Assembly (NCBI RefSeq): GCF_003696365.1
Contig: NZ_RFFM01000001.1
Coordinates: forward strand, 372,001-436,000
DNA: 64,000 nucleotides
Direction: 5' to 3'
DNA from: Stutzerimonas zhaodongensis
Lineage (GTDB): Bacteria > Pseudomonadota > Gammaproteobacteria > Pseudomonadales > Pseudomonadaceae
The notes under the pieces were generated by a model, which saw only the letters and a program-made list of their open reading frames with translations, was not told where the DNA came from and did not search any database. Positions 58,235 to 64,000 of the stretch are shown piece after piece. The position numbers and the translations under genes are program-made. Every line of letters begins with the position of its first letter. The first letter of the stretch is position 1.

Positions 58235-59661
58235 AAAGATCATTGCTGAGCGTCGCGCTGCTGGCCGCGCTGAGCGGGTGCTCGTTGATGCCCCAATATC
58301 AGAGGCCCGAGACGCCTACAGCCGCCAGCTGGCCAGAGGGTGAAGCCTATGTGGGTTCGGCCAGCGCTGCGCAAGGGCAGCAGATGGCGCTGGACTGGCA
58401 AGCCTTTTTCCGTGATCCCACCCTGCGTCAGTTGATAAGTGTCGCGCTGGACAACAACCGCGACCTGCGCATCGCCGCGCTTAACGTCGACGCTTATCGG
58501 GCCCTCTATCGCGTACAGCGCGCCGACGTTCTTCCTGCGGTAAGCGCTGATGGCTCCGGCAATCGCACCCGAACTCCCGGCGATCTCAACCAGACCGGTG
58601 GCAGCGCCATCAGCGGCCAGTACAGCGCGACGCTCGGGGTGTCCTGGGAGCTGGATCTGTTCGGACGTCTGGGCAGTCTTCGTGAACAAGCCCTGCAACA
58701 GTACTTCGCCACCGAGGCGGCGCAGCGAAGCACGCAGATCAGTTTGATCGCCAGCGTTGCCAATGCCTGGTTAACCCTGCAGGCCGATCAGGCGCTGCTG
58801 CAGGTCAGTCGTGACACGCTGAAAACCTACGAAGAGAGCCTTTCGCTTACTCAGCACAGTTTCGATGTAGGTGTGGCCTCGGCACTCGAGCTGAGCCAGG
58901 CCCGAAGTGCGGTCGATACCGCCCGGGTAGGTATCGAGCGATACACTCGCCAGGTGGCTCAGGATCGAAACGACCTAGGGATGCTGCTCGGGCAGAACGT
59001 TCCGGTCGAAGTACCCGCTGACGGCCGGCTCGAACGTGATCTGTTAGCCACTGTTCCGGTCGGCTTGCCATCGGATCTGCTGTACAAGCGTCCTGATATC
59101 ATTCAGGCCGAATATCAGCTGCGTGCGGCCAACGCGAACATCGGCGCAGCACGTGCGGCGTTCTTCCCGCGTATCAGCTTGACGGGTGCCGTGGGTACGG
59201 CAAGCAGCGAACTGTCCGGCCTGTTCGATGGGGGCTCCAGCTACTGGAACTTCGCGCCAAGCATCAGCGTGCCGATCTTCAATGCCGGTCAGTTGCGCGC
59301 CAACCTCGACTATGCCGAGATCAGCCGCAATATCCAGGTAGCGCAGTACGAGCGGGCTATCCAGACGGCCTTCCGGGAAGTGGCAGATGGGCTGGCCGCT
59401 CAGGCCACCTACGTCCGCCAGGTTCAGGCTCAGCGTGACCTGCTGGAAACCAGTGAGGATTACTATCGGCTTGCCGAGCGGCGCTACCGCACGGGCGTTG
59501 ACAGCTATCTGACCCTGCTGGACGCACAACGGCAGCTATTCGAAGTGCAGCAGCAGTTCATCGGCGACCGGCTGGCGCAGATGACCAGCGAGGTCGAGCT
59601 GTTCAAGGCTCTGGGTGGCGGATGGGATGCCCAGTCCGAACCGGTTGCCACTGGGGGCTGA
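58231..59661 (+). CDS. oprM/ttgC: Outer-membrane efflux channel (OprM/TtgC family)
   Basis: TolC-like channel lipoprotein of 476 aa that completes the tripartite pump. The N-terminal [21 protein letters not shown] has the lipobox cysteine at residue 17. Two OEP repeats are visible (about 70-260 and 280-465), with [61 protein letters not shown]-type segment and the C-terminal [20 protein letters not shown]. Start overlaps the pump stop by 4 bp (ATGA). Confidence 0.96.
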   Translation: MKRSLLSVALLAALSGCSLMPQYQRPETPTAASWPEGEAYVGSASAAQGQQMALDWQAFFRDPTLRQLISVALDNNRDLRIAALNVDAYRALYRVQRADVLPAVSADGSGNRTRTPGDLNQTGGSAISGQYSATLGVSWELDLFGRLGSLREQALQQYFATEAAQRSTQISLIASVANAWLTLQADQALLQVSRDTLKTYEESLSLTQHSFDVGVASALELSQARSAVDTARVGIERYTRQVAQDRNDLGMLLGQNVPVEVPADGRLERDLLATVPVGLPSDLLYKRPDIIQAEYQLRAANANIGAARAAFFPRISLTGAVGTASSELSGLFDGGSSYWNFAPSISVPIFNAGQLRANLDYAEISRNIQVAQYERAIQTAFREVADGLAAQATYVRQVQAQRDLLETSEDYYRLAERRYRTGVDSYLTLLDAQRQLFEVQQQFIGDRLAQMTSEVELFKALGGGWDAQSEPVATGG

Positions 59662-59720
59662 TATCGGCCCCGGCAGGCATGGAACCACGCCTTTGACTGC
59701 CGCTTAAATCCTGCTCGAAC

Positions 59721-59752
59721 AAAAACGCCGCCCTAAGGGCGGCGTTTTTGTT
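59721..59752. terminator. Bidirectional terminator between efflux operon and rhlE
   Basis: A perfect 13-bp arm repeat (AAAAACGCCGCCC and GGGCGGCGTTTTT) with a TAA loop. The flanking A and T runs provide a U tract on both strands, so it can end both the efflux transcript and the convergent rhlE transcript. Confidence 0.95.
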
Positions 59753-59761
59753 TGGCTCAAC

Positions 59762-61591
59762 TCAGCGGTTGCGGGTCAGCAAAGCTGGCTTCTCGCCGCG
59801 CGGCCGGGTTGGCAGCTGTTCAAGCTGATCAACACTTGGTAATCGATCAAGCTTCGACTCCTTGTGAATGATCAGCGGCTGCTTTTCTTTAGGCTTGATG
59901 GCCGCTTCCTGACGGCCAAGGCCGTCATTATCGGTACGTCGGCCTTCATTCTTGCGCCGTGGCTGGCCACCGCGGGCCGGACCCTGACGTTTGCCCTTAC
60001 CCGTTGCAGCTGCGCCGCCAGCCGGCGCTGAACCGCCACGTGGGCCGGCTGCAGCGCGCGGTTGGGCACCAGGCTGAGCCGGTGCGCCTGGACGACGCCC
60101 ACGGCCCTGCTTGTTCTGGTAGGGGCTAACGTAGTCCACCTTGTTGCCGAAATTGTCCAGCTCGTCGTCGAGGAACACTTCCGGGTCGCGATCGTTAGGC
60201 AGGCGCGGGGGGCGACTCACCGGAGCGGCAGTTGCACCCTGTGCAGGCGAACTTTGGCTCGCGCTAGAGCCGCGTGGCTTGTTGCGCCCACGACGGTTGC
60301 GATCACGTTCTTTGGGCTCGCCGCTGGCCTCGGTGGTTTTCGCTGCGCGCTCGGGGCGCGGCTTACGCTCGCCGTTACGTGGCGGGCGCGGTTGGCGTGG
60401 CTGCCGGGGTTCGCGCACTTCAGGCTTCTCCGCCTCAATGGTGCTGGAGTCGAAGCCCATCAGATCGCCATCCGGAATCTTTTGCTTGGTCATCCGCTCG
60501 ATGCCCTTGAGCAGCTTCTCCTCGTCCGGTGCTACCAGGGAGATCGCTTCGCCGCTGCGGCCGGCTCGGCCGGTCCGACCGATCCGGTGAACGTAGTCTT
60601 CTTCGACGTTTGGCAGCTCGAAGTTGACCACATGTGGCAGCTGATCGATATCTAGCCCGCGGGCGGCGATATCGGTAGCGACCAGGATGCGCACCTGGTT
60701 CGCCTTGAAGTCAGCCAGCGCCTTGGTGCGAGCGTTCTGGCTCTTGTTGCCGTGAATCGCGACGGCCGGTAGCCCGTGCTTGTCGAGATATTCGGCGAGG
60801 CGGTTGGCGCCATGCTTGGTGCGGGTGAACACCAGAACCTGTTCCCAGGCACCTTTGGTGATCAGATGCGCAAGCAGTGCTCGCTTGTGCGAGGCGGGCA
60901 GGCGGAAAACGCGCTGCTCGATTCGCTCTACCGTGGTGTTCGGTGGCGTGACCTGGATTTTTTCCGGCTCGTGCAGCAGTTTGCTGGCGAGATCGGTGAT
61001 GTCCTGGGAGAAAGTGGCCGAGAAGAGCAGGTTCTGGCGCTTGCTCGGCAGCTTGGCCAGCACCTTCTTCACGTCGTGGATGAAGCCCATGTCAAGCATG
61101 CGGTCGGCTTCGTCGAGAACCAGAATCTCTACATGAGACAGATCGACGGCCTTCTGATTGGCCAAATCGAGCAGCCGGCCGGGGCAGGCGACAAGTACGT
61201 CTAGCCCTTTGGCGATGGCCTGGACCTGAGGGTTCATGCCTACGCCACCAAAGATGACTGCGCTTTTCAGCGGCAGGTCGCGGGCATACAGCTTGAAGCT
61301 GTCATGGACCTGGGCGGCGAGTTCGCGCGTTGGCGTCAGCACCAGCACGCGAGGTTGACGCGGGCCGTGGCGGTTCTCGCGGTCCGGATGACCGCCGGGG
61401 AACAGAATTTCCAGTACGGGAAGTGCGAAACCACCGGTTTTGCCGGTGCCCGTCTGTGCAGCGACCATCAGGTCGCGTCCTTGCAACACGGCGGGAATGG
61501 CCCGCTGTTGCACTGGTGTAGGCTGGGTGTAACCGGCGGCCTCGACGGCACCGGCCAAAGCCTCGGAGAGACCGAGGGAAGCAAAGGACAT
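59762..61591 (-). CDS. rhlE: DEAD-box RNA helicase RhlE
   Basis: ATP-dependent RNA helicase of 609 aa. The core (1-370) shows the Q motif [16 protein letters not shown], motif [10 protein letters not shown], motif [16 protein letters not shown], motif III SAT and motif [15 protein letters not shown]. The remaining 240 residues are a disordered, Arg/Pro/Gly-rich tail of RNA-binding character with [20 protein letters not shown] in the middle. Family roles include ribosome assembly, mRNA decay and cold adaptation. Minus strand, convergent with the efflux operon. The 231 bp upstream contain no gene. Confidence 0.94.
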   Translation of the reverse strand: MSFASLGLSEALAGAVEAAGYTQPTPVQQRAIPAVLQGRDLMVAAQTGTGKTGGFALPVLEILFPGGHPDRENRHGPRQPRVLVLTPTRELAAQVHDSFKLYARDLPLKSAVIFGGVGMNPQVQAIAKGLDVLVACPGRLLDLANQKAVDLSHVEILVLDEADRMLDMGFIHDVKKVLAKLPSKRQNLLFSATFSQDITDLASKLLHEPEKIQVTPPNTTVERIEQRVFRLPASHKRALLAHLITKGAWEQVLVFTRTKHGANRLAEYLDKHGLPAVAIHGNKSQNARTKALADFKANQVRILVATDIAARGLDIDQLPHVVNFELPNVEEDYVHRIGRTGRAGRSGEAISLVAPDEEKLLKGIERMTKQKIPDGDLMGFDSSTIEAEKPEVREPRQPRQPRPPRNGERKPRPERAAKTTEASGEPKERDRNRRGRNKPRGSSASQSSPAQGATAAPVSRPPRLPNDRDPEVFLDDELDNFGNKVDYVSPYQNKQGRGRRPGAPAQPGAQPRAAAGPRGGSAPAGGAAATGKGKRQGPARGGQPRRKNEGRRTDNDGLGRQEAAIKPKEKQPLIIHKESKLDRLPSVDQLEQLPTRPRGEKPALLTRNR

Positions 61592-61791
61592 GAGTAATCC
61601 TGTCTTGTTTAGGGCGCGGCCCTGGGATGGTCATGCCTGGCTCGAATCGCGACTGGCGTGCGATCCCGTCCGGTCCTGCCGCATTTAAATGCTGGCATCC
61701 GGGCGTAAGCCTGGCGGAAGCGCGGAGTATAACAGAGCCTGTTAACACCGCATTGCTAGGACAGTGTGGCAGTTCGCAGGTTCATTGACCA

Positions 61792-61814
61792 GCTCCCTGT
61801 TTTCTGCAGGGAGC
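61792..61814 (-). terminator. Hairpin after metF
   Basis: An 8-bp perfect stem GCTCCCTG/CAGGGAGC with a 7-nt loop lies 8 bp past the metF stop on the minus strand. No T tract follows, so it is a weak terminator or a stability element. Confidence 0.45.
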
Positions 61815-61822
61815 GGTGATGG

Positions 61823-62674
61823 TCAGCGGACCAGCTTGAGGTTGTCCCAGATGGCCAAGCTGGGCTCAGCCTGGTTCAGGGTATAGAAATGCAGCCCGGG
61901 CGCGCCGCCAGCGAGCAATTTCTCGCACATTTCGGTGATGACTTGATTGCCGAAGGCCTGAATGCTCTCCATGTCGTCCCCGTAGGACTCCAGCTGCTTG
62001 CGAACCCAACGCGGGATCTCGGCGCCGCACGCGTCGGAGAAGCGCGCCAGCTTGCTGTAGTTGGTGATCGGCATGATGCCTGGAACGATCGGTGTTTCAA
62101 CGCCCATCCTGCGTACACGCTCGACGAAGTAGAAGTAGCAGTCGGCGTTGAAGAAGTATTGGGTGATGGCGCTGTCTGCACCTGCCTTGGCCTTGCGCAC
62201 GAAGTTGGCCAGGTCATCCTCGAAATTGCGCGCCTGCGGATGCATTTCCGGATAGGCCGCGATTTCAATGTGGAAGTGGTCGCCGGTTTCGCTGCGAATG
62301 AATTCCACCAATTCATTGGCGTAACGCAGTTCGCCGCTGGCCATGCCCATGCCCGACGGCAGGTCGCCGCGCAGTGCGACGATGCGCTTGATCCCAGCGT
62401 CCTTGTACAGGTTCAGCAATTCGCGCAGTTCTTGCTTGCCGTCACCTACGCAGGACAGATGCGGCGCGGTCGACACCTTCACATCGCCGTCGAGTTGCAG
62501 CACGGTGTTCAGCGTTCGGTCGCGAGTTGAGCCGCCTGCGCCATAGGTGCAGGAGAAAAAGTCCGGGTTGTACTCGGCCAGGCGTCTGGCCGTTGCCATC
62601 AGTTTTTCGTGCCCTGCGTCCGTCTTGGTGGGGAAGAACTCGAAGCTGAAGCTGTGGCTACGTGGTTGTGACAT
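61823..62674 (-). CDS. metF: 5,10-methylenetetrahydrofolate reductase MetF
   Basis: FAD-dependent TIM-barrel enzyme of 283 aa that makes 5-methyltetrahydrofolate for methionine synthesis. Motifs: FSFEFFPTKTDAG at the N-terminus (catalytic Glu), the TYGAGGSTRDRTL loop, RIVALRGDLPSGMG and QYFFNADCYFYFVERVR. It follows ahcY on the same strand with a 79-bp spacer that contains a conspicuous RNA structure. The pairing with ahcY links methyl-donor supply to SAH removal. Confidence 0.96.
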   Translation of the reverse strand: MSQPRSHSFSFEFFPTKTDAGHEKLMATARRLAEYNPDFFSCTYGAGGSTRDRTLNTVLQLDGDVKVSTAPHLSCVGDGKQELRELLNLYKDAGIKRIVALRGDLPSGMGMASGELRYANELVEFIRSETGDHFHIEIAAYPEMHPQARNFEDDLANFVRKAKAGADSAITQYFFNADCYFYFVERVRRMGVETPIVPGIMPITNYSKLARFSDACGAEIPRWVRKQLESYGDDMESIQAFGNQVITEMCEKLLAGGAPGLHFYTLNQAEPSLAIWDNLKLVR

Positions 62675-62704
62675 GACAATTCCTTTCAGCGATCAGCCGC
62701 ACCG

Positions 62705-62749
62705 GGCCACAACGAGCGGGCTCGTCCGAAGCCTGGTACGGCTGTGGCC
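62705..62749 (-). ncRNA. Nested hairpin in the ahcY-metF spacer
   Basis: Read on the minus strand, an outer 7-bp stem GGCCACA/TGTGGCC encloses an inner 6-bp hairpin (ACGAGC-CC-GCTCGT) and a 17-nt segment that can form its own short stem (CCG/CGG or GCC/GGC). This gives a possible three-way junction of 45 nt, starting 4 nt after the ahcY stop and ending 30 nt before the metF start. It does not match the SAH riboswitch as I know it. It could control processing or metF translation. Confidence 0.45.
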
Positions 62750-62753
62750 TCGA

Positions 62754-64000
62754 TTAGTAGCGGTAGCTATCCGGCTTGAACGGACCTTCTACTTCCACGC
62801 CGATGTACTCGGCCTGAGTCGGCGTCAGGCGAGTGATAACCCCACCGAAACCCTTGACCATCTCGGCTGCGACTTCTTCGTCGAGTTTCTTCGGCAGCAC
62901 CATGACGGTGACGTTCTTGGTCTTTTCGGTAACCGGCAGGTCAGCGAATTTCTCATTGAACAGGTGGATCTGTGCCAGTACCTGGTTGGCGAAAGAGCCG
63001 TCCATGATCCGGCTCGGGTGGCCGGTGGCGTTACCCAGATTCACCAGGCGGCCTTCGGCCAGCAGGATCAGGTAGTCGTCATTGTGCGCATCGAAGTTGC
63101 CTGGACCGGTGCGGTGGATCTTGTGCACCTGCGGCTTGACCTCTTCCCATGCCCAGTTCTTGCGCATGAAAGCGGTGTCGATTTCGTTGTCGAAGTGGCC
63201 GATGTTGCACACCAGTGCCCGCTTTTTGAGGGCCTTGAGCATGCCGGCGTCACAGACATTGGCGTTGCCGGTGGTGGTGACGATCAGGTCGATCTTGCCC
63301 AGCAGCGCGGTGTCAATGCTGGCATCGGTGCCGTCGTTGAGGCCGTCCTTGTACGGGGAGACCAGCTCGAAACCGTCCATGCAAGCTTGCATGGCGCAGA
63401 TCGGGTCTACTTCCGAGACCTTGACGATCATGCCTTCCTGACGCAATGACTGCGCCGAGCCCTTGCCTACGTCACCGTAGCCAATCACCAGCGCCTGCTT
63501 GCCGGAGAGAAGGTGGTCGGTGGCGCGCTTGATGGCGTCGTTGAGGCTGTGACGGCAGCCGTACTTGTTGTCGTTCTTGCTCTTGGTGACCGAGTCGTTG
63601 ACGTTGATCGCCGGGATCTTCAGGGTGCCTTTCTTGAGCATGTCCTGCAGGCGATGCACGCCAGTGGTAGTTTCCTCCGTGACACCATGCACGCGCTCGA
63701 GCACCTGCGGGTACTTGTCGTGCAGGATCTGGGTCAGGTCGCCGCCATCATCCAGGATCATGTTGGCGTCCCACGGCTGGCCATCCTTGAGGATGGTCTG
63801 CTCGATGCACCACTCGTATTCTTCCTCGGTCTCACCCTTCCAGGCGAAAACCGGGATGCCGGCAGCTGCAATGGCAGCGGCGGCCTGATCCTGGGTGGAG
63901 AAGATGTTGCAGCTGGACCAGCGTACTTCGGCGCCGAGGGCGGTCAGCGTCTCGATCAGCACGGCGGTCTGGATGGTCATGTGAATGCAGCCGAGGATTT
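62754..64000 (-). CDS. ahcY: Adenosylhomocysteinase AhcY (5' end outside window)
   Basis: Hydrolyses S-adenosylhomocysteine to adenosine and homocysteine, relieving product inhibition of methyltransferases. The window holds about 415 codons of an expected 469. The reading frame is open to the window edge (codons for K-I-L-G-C-I-H before [19 protein letters not shown]), so roughly 54 N-terminal residues are missing. The NAD-binding motif [39 protein letters not shown] and the C-terminal [11 protein letters not shown] are intact. metF follows downstream. Confidence 0.97.
   Translation of the reverse strand, partial: ILGCIHMTIQTAVLIETLTALGAEVRWSSCNIFSTQDQAAAAIAAAGIPVFAWKGETEEEYEWCIEQTILKDGQPWDANMILDDGGDLTQILHDKYPQVLERVHGVTEETTTGVHRLQDMLKKGTLKIPAINVNDSVTKSKNDNKYGCRHSLNDAIKRATDHLLSGKQALVIGYGDVGKGSAQSLRQEGMIVKVSEVDPICAMQACMDGFELVSPYKDGLNDGTDASIDTALLGKIDLIVTTTGNANVCDAGMLKALKKRALVCNIGHFDNEIDTAFMRKNWAWEEVKPQVHKIHRTGPGNFDAHNDDYLILLAEGRLVNLGNATGHPSRIMDGSFANQVLAQIHLFNEKFADLPVTEKTKNVTVMVLPKKLDEEVAAEMVKGFGGVITRLTPTQAEYIGVEVEGPFKPDSYRY

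Noticed and set aside
62675-62753. SAH riboswitch between ahcY and metF
   Set aside because: The conserved core segments of the SAH aptamer, as I know them, are not seen. A riboswitch, if present, would more likely be upstream of ahcY, outside the window.

Overview
The window is a gene-dense, GC-rich gammaproteobacterial chromosome segment. Gene order and protein sequences point to Pseudomonadaceae, most likely the Pseudomonas stutzeri / Stutzerimonas group. The genus-level placement is inference. Its backbone follows the order ftsYEX-rpoH ... thiSG-trmB ... hemW-rdgB-metWX ... proC-yggS-pilTU ... pyrC'-pyrB-pyrR-ruvX-algH-tonB-gshB-pilGHIJK-chpABC-rsmE-bioA ... RND efflux operon-rhlE-metF-ahcY, as I recall it from Pseudomonas aeruginosa PAO1. 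I see no rRNA, tRNA, insertion sequence, prophage, integron or CRISPR array, and no gap above 300 bp without a gene.

Layout. 1-4170: ftsY-ftsE-ftsX (cell division and membrane targeting) and rpoH (heat-shock sigma factor), closed by a strong terminator. 4217-10166: an orphan CHASE hybrid kinase, mtgA, a DUF423 protein, thiS-thiG and trmB. 10335-16587: a secreted DUF1329 protein, then the anaerobic arginine deiminase operon arcDABC (minus strand), with an ANR-type box upstream and a hairpin in every intercistronic gap. 16766-25775: small DUF genes, hemW, rdgB, metW-metX, a large dynamin-like GTPase, yggT, proC and yggS. 25842-28099: the pilus retraction ATPases pilT and pilU. 28096-30675: an accessory block with a radical-SAM gene and its TIGR03915-type partner behind a clear LexA box, plus a double-TM2 membrane protein. 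30728-36674: pyrimidine biosynthesis (pyrB with a non-catalytic dihydroorotase-like partner), pyrR, ruvX, algH, a TonB3-like gene and gshB. 36913-50132: the complete Pil-Chp chemosensory operon that controls type IV pili, including a 2415-residue ChpA. 50179-53705: rsmE, bioA, a cytochrome b561-like gene and a YceI gene. 53942-59661: a TtgABC/MexAB-OprM-type efflux operon under a TtgR/NalD-type operator, with no repressor gene beside it. 59762-64000: rhlE, metF and the 5'-truncated ahcY.

How the parts fit. Surface motility is strongly represented: the PilT/PilU motors, the PilG/PilH response regulators, the PilJ receptor, PilI and ChpC couplers, the PilK/ChpB adaptation enzymes, the ChpA kinase and a TonB3-like protein. 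Methionine and activated-methyl metabolism appears twice (metX/metW and metF/ahcY). Anaerobic energy comes from arcDABC. Stress control appears as rpoH, an SOS-linked repair pair and the efflux operon.

The best candidates for under-described biology are the SOS-controlled radical-SAM/TIGR03915 pair without a fused uracil-DNA glycosylase domain, the efflux operator without a local repressor, the nested RNA structure between ahcY and metF, and the in-frame hexanucleotide repeat in chpA. Nothing in the window is clearly a wholly new multi-gene system.
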